A stretch of 64,000 nt of DNA from a gamma proteobacterium HdN1 (GCA_000198515.1 FP929140.1:2392527-2456526); one strand, 5' to 3'; shown: positions 19,501-27,844, numbered from the stretch's first letter. Translations and numbers: made by a program. The notes: generated by a model from the sequence alone, not told the origin.

Positions 19501-21394
19501 CCAGCCGGAAACCATCCAGACCCGTTCAGGCAGCACAGACGTTCGCAACCTGCAATACGGCTTTAACCTCGCCAACGAACTGGATCACCTGACCGATGCG
19601 AAAACCCCAGCTCGCAGCCAACTCTTTAGCTACGATCCCAACGGGCGTTTGAGCCAAGCGCAAGGCCAGTACGGCACGCTAGCGTATCAGTACGACCTGA
19701 CCGGCAACCGCGTATCGCAAGCGCAAACCAACGCAAGCGACGGCCAAAACTTTACCGAAAGCTACCAATATCCGGCCAAGACTCATCGCCTCACGCAAAT
19801 CAGCGCAAGCGGGCAGGGCGGCCAAAACCGGAGCTTTGAGTACAGTGCCGCCGGAAACCTCACGCAAGATGAGCGTTATACCTACGTTTATAACGATGCC
19901 AACCGCCTCACCAAAATCTTCAGCGGCCCAGCATTAATTGCCGAATATCGCTATAACCACTTGGGCGAGCGTATTTCCAAAACAATTGACGGAAAAACCA
20001 CGCAGTTTATCTATGGCCCCAATCATCAACTGCTGGCCGAGCATCATCAAGATGGCAGCGCAATTCGTGATTACGTTTACCTCGGAAATAAATTACTGGC
20101 AATGGTGGATGCCGATACTACAACTAATCCAGACACAGGCACAAAAGCCGACCTTGCGATTACCTTGAAAGGCGCCACCGGAAATTCCGTGAAACAGCCG
20201 GATGGTCGTTATCAGGTCACGTACAAGGTCAATGTCCAGAACGCCGGTGGCAGCGCTGCTGAAAATGTCGTGCTCACCAATACCTTCCCTGCAACAGATG
20301 TGAACTTGGTGAGCTACACGGCCAGCCAAGGCACCTGCACCGAAGACGCCAGCACTTGTGATCTCGGCACCATCAGCGCGGGCCAAACCGCAACGGTCAC
20401 CCTGATTGCCAGCAAAGGCCAAAAAGCCAAAGAAAACTTCAGTGCGAGTGTTACAACCAGCTCTGAAGAAAGCAACACCGATAATAACAGCGCAACGGCT
20501 GCATTTGGTGGTGCCTTCGGCCTCTGGATAATGGCCTTCCTCGCTGCTATGCTGGGCTTGCGTAGCCTTACTGCCAAGCGCGCTCTCAACCGTAAAAACA
20601 CGATCAGCACAGCGTGCTTGTTGCTCTGCGGCCTGAGCCTGATGGGCGCTAACACCAGCCAAGCGGAGCAGATTTACTACGTCCACACCGATCATTTGAA
20701 CACGCCGACGCTGGTCACGGATTCGAATAAAACCGTGGTCTGGGAAGGAGTGAGAAAGCCGTTTGGGGAGACGGATGAGGTTGTAAATACTGTGCGCCAG
20801 CCGATTCGGTTTCCGGGGCAGTATTTTGATGGGGAGACGGGCTTAGCGTATAACTTGATGCGGGATTATGATGCACGGGTGGGGCGGTATGTGCAGAGTG
20901 ATCCGATTGGGTTGATGGGTGGCATAAATACTTATGGGTATGTTGGGGGAAATCCCGTAACACGTATCGATCCAACTGGTGAGTTTTGGTGGCTTTTCAT
21001 GCCCGCTCTTGCAGGTGGTGGTGGAACTGCAGCAGGAGGGGCTGCCGCCGCTGGTGGAATTTCTTGGGGAACGGCGATTTTAGGAGGGTTCAGTCTCGCT
21101 GCTTTGATGACAATTCCTAGTGATAGTGTCAAAGCTCAGCCAGTTCCTTACCCTGATCGAGTTAGACGAATGTACACCTGCACTTGTAGAGCCAACAGAG
21201 ATGGACGTTGCCCTGATAACCATTCAAATGACGGCCTGCAGTCTGCGTTGGGATATGGCGTAGGCTCAACTTTGTCGGAAGCTAAAAGAGCCGCTGAGAA
21301 AGATGCGAAAGATAAGCTAGGGGCACGATCAACGCATCATGTGCAATGCCGCTGCACTGCCCCAAATGGAGATAGGATCATTCCACATGGTTAG
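16565..21394 (+). CDS. Giant Rhs/YD-repeat polymorphic toxin, second copy (phase OFF)
   Basis: Open for 1609 codons from GTG 16565, but this GTG lies inside the signal peptide, lacks a ribosome site and is probably not the true start. The native start (ATG 16479 or GTG 16488, behind AAGGA) is out of frame with five CAGCCCA units. The architecture matches the first copy: Cys-rich N-terminus with GNPIDILTGAKMQQEVDY, YD repeats, DUF11-like domain (from about residue 1192), GGAFGLWIMAF tail, second signal-like segment and Rhs core ([21 protein letters not shown]). From about 18375 the DNA is nearly identical to copy 1; upstream it is clearly diverged. The tip (about 140 residues after DPTGEF) is unlike copy 1: a Gly/Ala stretch, then CTCRANRDGRCPDN and QCRCTAPNGD. 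Function not recognised. Confidence 0.85.
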   Translation: MSAALLLGHSGLLNAACNVSNAKVHRDIDISACIQICDAGIPSNGFVCTHSERKNYCLAECAGATAQCPKGNPIDILTGAKMQQEVDYSTGGDFPLEIRRSYNSLSSEISPEFGAKWAGFGEAKIVSYLDAGKRYAVVQRPTGETWKYVWSGEDGTTQPTQSGSGNALTAMEYDAERDIYELSLSDGSVEYYHFKQSELDSNKRFESKLWWKEDAAFRKHTYVYNATGQLASVADDFGNALGFAYYPDGKIQAITAPGDKTFSYEYKIASVVDKVTSVVTEVDILSKVCFSGASGAESSCKEYLYEDTRFPLALTGIVDENGNRFATFTYNSQGLAVSTEHAGGADRMEVLEYRYGSGTFSPTSLYTPLSLGDRVVRLKNANGLETEYRFGYSGPEGGFNAQLKSVTGDATLNCGATNSTYSYDAKGFQDKITDGRGFVTDLDHNAKGQEIRRTEALGQPEQRTTETDWYPGGTIKEIRAPSKTTRFTYTQGNGLGRLASRTEIDTTTHSAPYATQGLSRTWSYSYTYHDAPANLKVATVTVDGPRTDVNDITVQHVNPAGRIYRVEQQNGTGAPLVNEVTEFSAEGLPKTIVDPNGTVTQLAYTPRGWLKSRTVVTPQGNVTTTYAYDLVGQVTQVTLPTGTQLNYQYDAAHRLQSISTQDNERIEYELTAQGAHRIERILSSSGSLRRLVHQEFDDLGRLWKSFGVQDQVLETNQYDENGNLVRITDAYQQPILRAFDGLNRLRTQTERDTGATQYEYNAQDQLVSITDPNGLTTTWVVDGFGRKIQETSPDRGTTVYRYDLADNLIQKTDARNSVTKYSYDALNRLTEIQYPASAQDNVGLKYDETSLPTANGSIANKGKGRLTSAIVANGDKIQWAYDALGNITNDVRVQAGKTFQATYTYNVAGQLATLTYPSGRELSYGYDNKGRIHQLRSRTSSTASWTTLANNLSYEPFGPLTGFTWGNGLTETLSYDTHYQPETIQTRSGSTDVRNLQYGFNLANELDHLTDAKTPARSQLFSYDPNGRLSQAQGQYGTLAYQYDLTGNRVSQAQTNASDGQNFTESYQYPAKTHRLTQISASGQGGQNRSFEYSAAGNLTQDERYTYVYNDANRLTKIFSGPALIAEYRYNHLGERISKTIDGKTTQFIYGPNHQLLAEHHQDGSAIRDYVYLGNKLLAMVDADTTTNPDTGTKADLAITLKGATGNSVKQPDGRYQVTYKVNVQNAGGSAAENVVLTNTFPATDVNLVSYTASQGTCTEDASTCDLGTISAGQTATVTLIASKGQKAKENFSASVTTSSEESNTDNNSATAAFGGAFGLWIMAFLAAMLGLRSLTAKRALNRKNTISTACLLLCGLSLMGANTSQAEQIYYVHTDHLNTPTLVTDSNKTVVWEGVRKPFGETDEVVNTVRQPIRFPGQYFDGETGLAYNLMRDYDARVGRYVQSDPIGLMGGINTYGYVGGNPVTRIDPTGEFWWLFMPALAGGGGTAAGGAAAAGGISWGTAILGGFSLAALMTIPSDSVKAQPVPYPDRVRRMYTCTCRANRDGRCPDNHSNDGLQSALGYGVGSTLSEAKRAAEKDAKDKLGARSTHHVQCRCTAPNGDRIIPHG

Positions 21395-21902
21395 AAATGA
21401 TGAAGGATTATTCGATGATGTACGACAATTAATTGATAAGGGATGCCTGAAAGAGGCGCAATCTTTGTTGCAGCGCCTTGTTGATCGGTGCAACCCGGAA
21501 GCTATTTTTCTTCGTTCAACATTTAGTATAGCCAACGAAGAATCAGCGGAAGAGTTTGAAAAACGAAGCGTTGAGATGCTAAGAATGTCTGCGCTGCTTG
21601 GATATCCACCTGCATTGTACGCGCTGGCTGTTTGTTACGATTCAGGCGATCTTGTGAACCAAAATGCTGAATTCGCGGCTTTATTGTTTAAAAAGGCTGC
21701 GGAATATGGTCATTCGGTTGCTAAGCTGAACTATGGACTGGATTTGGTTTACGGTTCAAACGGAATATCTAAAGACTTTGTTTCTGGTTTAAACGTGATT
21801 AAACAAGCTGCCGATGAAGGAGTCGATGGAGCCCAAGAGGAGCTAGCGGCACTCATGGAATCAATAGAATCAAATAATCATAGTACGAAAAATAATAGTT
21901 AG
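21387..21902 (+). CDS. Sel1/TPR-like repeat protein, probable immunity to second Rhs toxin
   Basis: The ATG at 21387 overlaps the stop region of the Rhs gene by 8 bases. The 171-residue product has Sel1-like helical repeats: ALLGYPPALYALAVCYDSGD, AALLFKKAAEYGHSVAKLNYG and LNVIKQAADEGVDGAQEELAAL. No signal peptide. Overlap with the toxin gene and a cytosolic repeat scaffold fit an immunity protein; that role is inference. A strong hairpin follows at 21912, closing the unit. Confidence 0.75.
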   Translation: MVRNDEGLFDDVRQLIDKGCLKEAQSLLQRLVDRCNPEAIFLRSTFSIANEESAEEFEKRSVEMLRMSALLGYPPALYALAVCYDSGDLVNQNAEFAALLFKKAAEYGHSVAKLNYGLDLVYGSNGISKDFVSGLNVIKQAADEGVDGAQEELAALMESIESNNHSTKNNS

Positions 21903-21911
21903 CCTCATGTA

Positions 21912-21946
21912 AACACAAAGCCTAGCCAAGTGCTGGGCTTTGTGTT
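21912..21946 (+). terminator. Terminator-like hairpin after Sel1 gene
   Basis: AACACAAAGCC pairs with GGCTTTGTGTT (11 bp), with a short inner AGC/GCT pairing, followed by ATTC. It ends the second Rhs operon. Confidence 0.7.
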
Positions 21947-22059
21947 ATTCCCGCTGTAAATCATCCGGCGAACTCGAGGTTGAGGCAGCGCTGGATGATC
22001 TTCTGGATCAAGGCGTCGAATCCGGCGATGAAGGCGAGGTGGTTGCAGAGCTACGCCAA

Positions 22060-22905
22060 GCACAGCGCTACGGCTGCATTTGGTGGTGCCTTCGGCCTCT
22101 GGATAATGGCCTTCCTCACTGCTATGCTGGGCTTGCGTGCACGTTTTGCCAAACATGCTCTCAACCGTAAAAACACAATCAGCACAGCGTGCTTGTTACT
22201 CTGCGGCCTGAGCCTGATGGGCGCTAACACCAGCCGATTCGGTTTCCGGGGCAGTATTTTGATGGGGAGACGGGGCCAAGTTACAACTTGATGCGGGATT
22301 ATGATGCACGGGTGGGGCGGTACGTGCAGAGTGATCCGATTGGGTTGGCGGGTGGGGTTAGTACGTATGGATATGGGTATCAGAATCCGGTTAACAATAC
22401 TGACCCGACCGGCGAGTTTGTACCGTTCTTGCTTGCTGGACTTTTCTGGGGAGGCGTAGATCTGGGTGTGCAATTGTGGGGCAACGATGGTAACTGGCAA
22501 TGCGTGAATCCGTGGGATACGGCACTTGCTGCGGTGCTCGGTGGGTTGGGTGGTGGCTTGGCTGGCAAAAGTTTTCTAAAGGGGGTTGGCAATGAGTGGT
22601 CCCACTCATTGCCTGCAAGAGTTATTAGACCGTCTTCTAAAGATTATATAGCTTGGTTAGATAATGCGTTTGGCCGAGCGTTTGTAAACGGTCCTTTTAA
22701 TGGTAATTGGGTGTCAGCGGTAACACATGCGCTAACAGACCCATATAGATACAGGTTCGCGCCAAAAGGTTGGAAAGCTGACAACCCTATGTATCCAGAA
22801 TGGATTCAGATCTTGCTAAGAATCCCAGGTTGGATGCCTGGGAGCCTCTTAACAGGAGGGGCGGCATACGAGGGTATTAAAAACGATAATTGCGGCTGTG
22901 GCTGA
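22060..22905 (+). pseudogene. Displaced Rhs C-terminal module 1 (frameshifted core, intact tip)
   Basis: Homology to the Rhs genes starts abruptly near 22060 at the end of the DUF11-like domain and runs through the GlyGly-like tail and the second signal-like segment. Relative to the full genes, 142 bases are missing after AACACCAGCC, with CCAGCC at both edges of the missing block in the intact copy, which points to a short-repeat deletion. The loss shifts the frame. The tip stays open at 22288-22905 ([20 protein letters not shown], then ~150 variable residues including [19 protein letters not shown] and RIPGWMPGS). There is no 5' end or promoter of its own, so it looks like a silent donor module. 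Toxin activity not identified. Confidence 0.8.
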
Positions 22906-23294
22906 TGATTGTTCTAGGCCATTTGCTTTGCGGCACAAGTGCTCGCTTCACTAAATTTGAGCGAGCACTTCTTGTGAGCCTCTCTGGTATCGTAGATGAT
23001 TCAGTGCGTGACGTTGTTTTAGCCCAGATGAGAGAAATTAATTACATCCAAAGGCATAGGGATGACCAAGAAATATGCTTTTACCGAATAAAAAATTGCC
23101 GAGTAACTCGAATGCGATCCAAAAAGTTCGATTGCGAAAATGAGGCGATTCTAAAAAAATGTGCGTTTACTGTTGGCAGCGAGGTGTTTTGTGCGGAATT
23201 TTGGCTGGTTGACGGCAATTTTTTTTCGATAGAATTCAATAAAGCAACAAGAAAACTGAGAGATTTTGAAGCTGTTGAATTGTTTGAGCTGTAA
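22905..23294 (+). CDS. Probable immunity protein of displaced module 1
   Basis: The ATG at 22905 overlaps the stop of the tip (TGATG), giving a 129-residue soluble product (MIVLGHLLCGTSARFTKFER...). An upstream in-frame start at 22890 is possible. The C-terminal half is beta-rich (EVFCAEFWLVDGNFFSIEFN), a pattern seen in several small immunity families. No family is recognised. Function is inferred only from its place behind a toxin tip. Local base composition is more A/T-rich than the Rhs core, as is usual for such cassettes. Confidence 0.6.
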   Translation: MIVLGHLLCGTSARFTKFERALLVSLSGIVDDSVRDVVLAQMREINYIQRHRDDQEICFYRIKNCRVTRMRSKKFDCENEAILKKCAFTVGSEVFCAEFWLVDGNFFSIEFNKATRKLRDFEAVELFEL

Positions 23295-23356
23295 AGATGC
23301 CTCCGAAAAACAGGCGATAATATAGGCTATCGTGCCAATAGACGAGGATGTGTCGC

Positions 23357-24368
23357 CCAGATTGCCAGCAAAGGCCAAAAAGCCAAAGAAAACGTCAGTG
23401 CGAGCGTTACAACCAGCTCTGAAGAAAGCAACACCGATAATAACAGCGCAACGGCTGCATTTGGTGGTGCCTTTGGTCTCTGGATAATGGCCTTCCTCAC
23501 TGCTATGCTGGGCTTGCGCACGCGTTTTTCTAAACATTCTCTGAACCGTAAAAACACGATCAGTACAGCGTGCTTGTTACTCTGCGGCCTGAGCCTGATG
23601 GGCGCTAACACCAGCCAAGCGGAGCAGATTTATTACGTCCACACCGATCATTTAAACACGCCGACGCTGGTCACGGATTCGAATAAAACCGTGGTCTGGG
23701 AAGGGGTGAGAAAGCCGTTTGGGGAGACGGAGGAGGTTGTCGCTACAGTACGCCAGCCGATTCGGTTTCCGGGGCAGTATTTTGATGGGGAGACGGGTTT
23801 AGCGTATAACTTGATGCGGGATTATGACTCCAGGGCTGGGCGTTACGTTCAAGCCGACCCATTAGGAGTTGCTGCAGGATCCAGCCTTTACGGGTATGTC
23901 GAACAAAATCCGATAACCTCTATCGATCCTCAAGGTTTATTCGGTGGGGATGTAGTATTGGGCTTGGATCCGATTATCTTTCTTCTTGTGAACGGGTACT
24001 TTCCTGATCTCTCGCAGCACTTAAATCGCAATAGTAATAATCAGTGCCCATGTAAGAAATCAGAAATCAATTCAGAGTGGAAACAAGACTCTTCGGCTTG
24101 GAATGGGGGGAATAAATTTAGGCATCCACTTGGTTATGAGTGTGCTTATGATTCTGAAGGAAAATTGCTTCCTGATGCATCATACGCGAACAATTCAAAT
24201 GTGTGGCCAGATACCGAGCAAAACTATTCATACAATTATGGATCTAACCCCTTAACCTTTTGGCATATACTTTTTGATGTTTACCCCAGTTGGTATTATC
24301 AACAGTACCCATATCCTTCAGGTTTGACTAACAACGGAAAAAAATGTGACGAATGCGAGAACAATTAA
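23357..24368 (+). pseudogene. Displaced Rhs C-terminal module 2 (headless)
   Basis: Homology to the Rhs core resumes at 23357 within the DUF11-like domain (IASKGQKAKENVSASVTTSSEE) and stays in frame through the tail, the second signal-like segment, YYVHTDHLNTP, RYVQADPLGV and SIDPQG. The in-frame stop upstream (23292) precedes any start codon, and the first usable ATG (23487) is inside the hydrophobic tail, so it is probably silent. The ~140-residue tip after DPQG (NNQCPCKKSEINSEWKQD, YSYNYGSNPLTFWHILFDVYP) differs from the other three tips and is not recognised. The module could swap into a full-length Rhs gene by recombination across the shared core. Confidence 0.75.
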
Positions 24369-24681
24369 GTTTGCTGTTGTTATCTTATTGTTGTTGGTCT
24401 CAAGTTTTTTGATTTCATTGTTAGGTTTTAGGTCAGGATACTTTACGTTAGAGCGGTGGGTGAATGTATCATTTAATGTTTTTTTAGGCCCATTGCCAGG
24501 GGTGTATTACACGGCTCTGGCAATGGAATTTGCATCAATGTTGTTTTGGGGTTTGTTCTTATTTGTTTCGGTTGCGCTGATTTTTATCTCTTTTCGCGAA
24601 TGGAATTATATCCTTCTGGCGATCGGACTATTAATCTGGATTTTGGTTGGATTTTTTTTGGAAATAGTTAAATCCGTGTAG
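24346..24681 (+). CDS. Small membrane protein, probable immunity of displaced module 2
   Basis: A 111-residue protein from GTG 24346, overlapping the toxin tip by 23 bases. It has about three hydrophobic helices: FAVVILLLLVSSFLISLLGF, a middle segment around FASMLFWGLFLFVSVALIF, and ILLAIGLLIWILVGFFLEI. Membrane immunity proteins usually accompany pore-forming or envelope-acting toxins, so the partner tip may act on membrane or cell wall; this is inference. No family recognised. Confidence 0.6.
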   Translation: MTNARTIKFAVVILLLLVSSFLISLLGFRSGYFTLERWVNVSFNVFLGPLPGVYYTALAMEFASMLFWGLFLFVSVALIFISFREWNYILLAIGLLIWILVGFFLEIVKSV

Positions 24682-24801
24682 TGAAAGCGGCTGGTTCACG
24701 TAAGTGTGCTAGCCGTTGTTTTAAGGCATCCCTGAATAATCAGCAAAACCTGAAGCGCCTCGCTCAATTATTTCAAACCAAAGCAGAGTTTCCGGCAGTT
24801 G

Positions 24802-24833
24802 ACGGTAATTGTTCAAGTAGTTACCGTTTTTTT
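24802..24833 (+). terminator. Rho-independent terminator-like hairpin
   Basis: ACGGTAA and TTACCGT (7 bp) around a 12-base loop, followed by seven T. It ends the displaced-module region. Confidence 0.55.
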
Positions 24834-24860
24834 GAATTGGGGAGGAGTTTTCCCCAATTC
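24834..24860. repeat. Perfect inverted repeat next to IS insertion site
   Basis: GAATTGGGGA (24834-24843) and TCCCCAATTC (24851-24860) form a perfect 10-bp stem. The IS66 target duplication begins 2 bases to the right. The stretch between 24682 and 24801 shows no gene I can support. Confidence 0.6.
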
Positions 24861-24956
24861 GGCATTTTCGTAAACGTAACCCCAACCACACCTTCCAACC
24901 TCTACCCATTACCGTAAGCTGACTTCTGATCTGATATCGTCTTTCAGGAGCCGCTA

Positions 24957-25265
24957 GTGAAACGCACTCATCGAACCCCAGAGCAATGGGCGAAGCTCTT
25001 CGCCACCTTTGAAAATAGCGGTACTAGCCAGAGCAACTTTGCAAAAACGGTCGGCGTCAACCCCGCCTATTTTTCCATAAAATACCGAGCGTCCAGAGCA
25101 AGCCAAGACACGCCAAACACCGCACCCTTTATCAGGGCGACGCAAAAAACACCTCAAGCTACTTCTCAGGATTTTTGGGTGCGGTACCGCAACACGGAAC
25201 TAGGGCTTCCAATGTCGGTGAAACCGGAGTGGTTAGCATCGTTCGTAAAGGCGCTGGCCGAATGA
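24957..25265 (+). CDS. tnpA: IS66 accessory protein TnpA
   Basis: A 102-residue accessory protein of IS66-type elements with the N-terminal helix-turn-helix pattern RTPEQWAKLFATFENSGTSQSNFAKTVGVN typical of the family (shown here as two blocks: RTPEQWAKLFATFE and SQSNFAKTVGVN). The start is GTG at 24957, 61 bases inside the left inverted repeat. It overlaps tnpB by four bases (ATGA at 25262). TnpA and TnpB are needed along with TnpC for transposition in IS66-type elements, though their exact roles are unsettled. Confidence 0.88.
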   Translation: MKRTHRTPEQWAKLFATFENSGTSQSNFAKTVGVNPAYFSIKYRASRASQDTPNTAPFIRATQKTPQATSQDFWVRYRNTELGLPMSVKPEWLASFVKALAE

Positions 25266-25618
25266 AAATGTTTGTGGATCCCTCCGCCATCTATCTGCAC
25301 AGGCATCCCGTTGATTTCAGAAAAAGCATCAACGGACTTTCGGTGATCGTTGATGAGCAAATGGCGATGTCGAGCCTGAGTGGTGCGCTCTTCGTATTTT
25401 GCAACAAGCAACGCGACAAACTCAAAGTGTTGTACTGGGACCAAACGGGATTCTGCTTGTGGTATAAGCGCTTGGAGAAGGACAGGTTTGTGTGGCCTAA
25501 GCGCTTTTCTGGATCGTCAATCGAACTCAGTGAACGCCAGTGGCAGTGGTTGCTAGAAGGATTCGATATTGAAAAAATAAAGGGCCATCAAGCCGTAAAT
25601 TGCCGGGCAATTTGGTAG
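25262..25618 (+). CDS. tnpB: IS66 Orf2 family protein TnpB
   Basis: A 118-residue protein with the IS66 Orf2 (PF05717-type) signature: IYLHRHPVDFRKSINGLSVI, LFVFCNKQRDKLKVLYWD and GFCLWYKRLEKDRF. The ATG at 25262 overlaps the tnpA stop (ATGA), indicating translational coupling. It is not related to the IS605 TnpB nuclease despite the name. Length is normal for the family. Confidence 0.93.
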   Translation: MKMFVDPSAIYLHRHPVDFRKSINGLSVIVDEQMAMSSLSGALFVFCNKQRDKLKVLYWDQTGFCLWYKRLEKDRFVWPKRFSGSSIELSERQWQWLLEGFDIEKIKGHQAVNCRAIW

Positions 25619-25685
25619 TCAAAACACACATAAAATGCTGTAAATTCAGTGAATTGCCGTGTGGAACCTGTTATAATTTCCACCT

Positions 25686-27266
25686 ATGAAAACCACTGAA
25701 AACACCACACTTCCAGACGATGTTGAACGCCTAAAGGCGTTGGTTTTGGCGTTGCAGAATAAAAATTCCGCCTTGCAAAAAGAAGCCGCAAAGGAAGCTG
25801 CAGAAGCGAAACGCTTCGAAAAACTGTACTACGAAACATGGGAGAAGTGGCAGCTGGCTTTAAGAAGCCGCTTTGCTTCCAAAAGCGAAGCGTACGATGG
25901 GCAGGTGGATCTCTTTAACGAGATTGAGCAAACGCTGGAGCCCACCGTCGAAGAAATTGCGGAAGCCGACGCAGAAAAGGAAACCATCACCTACACCCGT
26001 AAAAAAGCTCGTGCACCGCGCATTGCCCCTGAGCTTCCCCGCGAAGATGTGCTGCACGATCTGGCCGATAAAGACAAAGTTTGCGGCTGCTGTGGCCATG
26101 ATCTGCACCGCATGGGCGAAGAAGTCAGCGAAAAGCTCGAATTTATTCCCGCACACGTGAAAGTGCTACGTCACATCCGTCCCAAATACAGCTGCCGGCA
26201 GTGTGAACAGCAAGCCATTCGTACGGAGATCAAAATCGCGCCAGTACCAGCCAGCGTTTTACCCAAAAGCATCGCGTCTGCCAGTCTGCTTACACAAATC
26301 ATTTGCGCCAAGTTTGTTTATGGTTTGCCGCTTTATCGCCAGGAAGCCCTGTTTAAGAGCTTTGGGATTGAAATTAACCGTCAAACCATGAGTCGATGGC
26401 TCATTAAAGTAAGCGAACAGCTCCGACCGCTTTACAAATACTTTCACCGAAGGCTGCTTGAACAGCCGGCGATCTGGTCGGACGATACCCGCATAAAAGT
26501 CATTGAGACCGACAATGCTCAATGCGCCATGTGGGTGTACGGATGTGGAATGGAAACGCCTTTGCCTGGTGGCGCGCCACCGATTGTGCTGTACGATTAT
26601 CGAGACGGCCGAGCGGGCCGCTATATCACCGACTTTTTGCAGGGCTACAGCGGCCTTCTGCAAGTCGATGGCTATCAAGCGTACCAGCAAACCCACGCCA
26701 CGTTAATTGGCTGCTGGGCACACGCGCGACGTAAATTCAAAGAAGCCAAAGACGTGCAACCCAAAGGCAAAACAGGGCGTGCAGATGTGGCGCTCAGCTT
26801 GATCCAAAAGCTCTATGCAATTGAGAAATCACTCCCAGAAAAAACCATCGAAGAACGCCTCGCAATTCGCCAGCAACAATCCGCACCGATCCTCCAGCAA
26901 ATCAAAGAGTATCTGGAGAAAACCGCTTTCGAGGTGCCGCCCAAAACCGCCATCGGCCTTGCCGTGCACTACAGCTTAAACCAATGGAACAAACTCACCG
27001 CCTACTTGGGCTACGGCGAGACCAGTATCGACAACAACCGCGCGGAGCGCGCCATCAAACCCTTTGTGATCGGCCGCAAAAACTGGCTGTTCGCCAACAC
27101 CCGCACCGGTGCCACTGCAAGCGCCATACTCTACAGTATCGTAGAAACCGCGAAAGCCAACGGCCTGAGACCTGAGCAATATCTACAAGCCTTGCTCGAA
27201 CAACTGCCCACCACCCAAGCAGAAGAGATCGAACTGCTGACGCCGTGGAATATTACGTTGAGTTAG
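25686..27266 (+). CDS. tnpC: IS66 family DDE transposase TnpC
   Basis: A 526-residue transposase. It begins with a coiled-coil/leucine-zipper-like stretch (LKALVLALQNKNSALQ), then a Cys-rich zinc-finger region (KVCGCCGHDLHRMG, YSCRQCEQ). The catalytic core shows the acidic residues expected of IS66: Asp in IWSDDTRIKV, Asp in LLQVDGYQAYQQ, and Glu in SIDNNRAERAIKPFVIGRKNW. The stop is 8 bases before the right inverted repeat. No break is visible. Confidence 0.96.
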   Translation: MKTTENTTLPDDVERLKALVLALQNKNSALQKEAAKEAAEAKRFEKLYYETWEKWQLALRSRFASKSEAYDGQVDLFNEIEQTLEPTVEEIAEADAEKETITYTRKKARAPRIAPELPREDVLHDLADKDKVCGCCGHDLHRMGEEVSEKLEFIPAHVKVLRHIRPKYSCRQCEQQAIRTEIKIAPVPASVLPKSIASASLLTQIICAKFVYGLPLYRQEALFKSFGIEINRQTMSRWLIKVSEQLRPLYKYFHRRLLEQPAIWSDDTRIKVIETDNAQCAMWVYGCGMETPLPGGAPPIVLYDYRDGRAGRYITDFLQGYSGLLQVDGYQAYQQTHATLIGCWAHARRKFKEAKDVQPKGKTGRADVALSLIQKLYAIEKSLPEKTIEERLAIRQQQSAPILQQIKEYLEKTAFEVPPKTAIGLAVHYSLNQWNKLTAYLGYGETSIDNNRAERAIKPFVIGRKNWLFANTRTGATASAILYSIVETAKANGLRPEQYLQALLEQLPTTQAEEIELLTPWNITLS

Positions 27267-27361
27267 TAGGGGGCGGAAGGTGTGGTTGGGGTTACGTTTA
27301 CGCATTTTCAGGCATAAGGGCGCTTACGTGCAACTAGTCTGACACTGGGGGGCGGCATGTA

Positions 27362-27844
27362 GTGAATGTAATTGATTTACTAAGACAGGCGTTTTCAAAC
27401 AGGAAACGCCCTTTAACCTTTGTTGCTAATTCAAACATTTCGGAAGACGAGAGACAGGCCACCCTGTATTTTTTTTCTCACACTCCGAGTGATTTTACCT
27501 GCAAAGGTCTTAAAGAAAACTACGATGGTATTTATTGGCTGACACCGGAAGCGTTCTGCTTTTGTTTGCCGGAGATTCTTATCGCGTCAATCAGAGAAGA
27601 CAACAAGGATCTTATTGTCATTGACACAATAATCGGATTGCTAGATAGAACTGCAGATCCATCTTTGTGGGATAATTTTTTTATAGACCGATGGACCTTA
27701 TTGACGATTGATGAGTGTAAATCTGTTCAGCAGTGGTTATTGTGGATGTGCGAAGGCAGTTGTGGCTCATTTGAAGAGTCGCAATTGAGCCGTGCGTTCG
27801 ATACCGTTGAGCTTCTAAAACAGAGGGCATCTTTGCATAGTTAA
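27362..27844 (+). CDS. Hypothetical protein, possible orphan immunity protein
   Basis: 160 residues from GTG 27362, preceded by GGGGGGCGG. It has no signal peptide or membrane segment and contains DERQATLYFFSHTPSDFTC, YWLTPEAFCFCLPEILIASI and SLWDNFFIDRWTLLTIDECKSVQQWLLWM. The pattern (aromatic-rich, acidic, small) recalls immunity-like proteins next to polymorphic toxins, but I do not recognise a specific family with confidence. It lies just right of the IS66 element, at the far end of the Rhs island, with no toxin tip beside it. The IS insertion or an earlier deletion may have removed its partner. Confidence 0.55.
   Translation: MNVIDLLRQAFSNRKRPLTFVANSNISEDERQATLYFFSHTPSDFTCKGLKENYDGIYWLTPEAFCFCLPEILIASIREDNKDLIVIDTIIGLLDRTADPSLWDNFFIDRWTLLTIDECKSVQQWLLWMCEGSCGSFEESQLSRAFDTVELLKQRASLHS

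Larger units (their letters stand above)
24870..27301 (+). mobile_element. Complete IS66-family insertion sequence
   Basis: A 2432-bp element with tnpA, tnpB and tnpC in order. Perfect 27-bp terminal inverted repeats start GTAAACGTAACCCCAACC (left 24870-24896, right 27275-27301 on the other strand). An exact 8-bp target duplication GCATTTTC flanks it (24862-24869 and 27302-27309). All three genes are open, so the element looks intact and was acquired recently enough to keep a perfect duplication. Confidence 0.97.

Noticed and set aside
20093-20695. Long antisense ORFs within the Rhs genes
   Set aside because: They mirror the codon pattern of the Rhs frame, recur in every copy and have no start signals.
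21961-22059. Possible transposase remnant before displaced module 1
   Set aside because: The reverse strand gives short frames (for example IAGFDALIQKIIQRC), but they are too short and broken to assign to any family.
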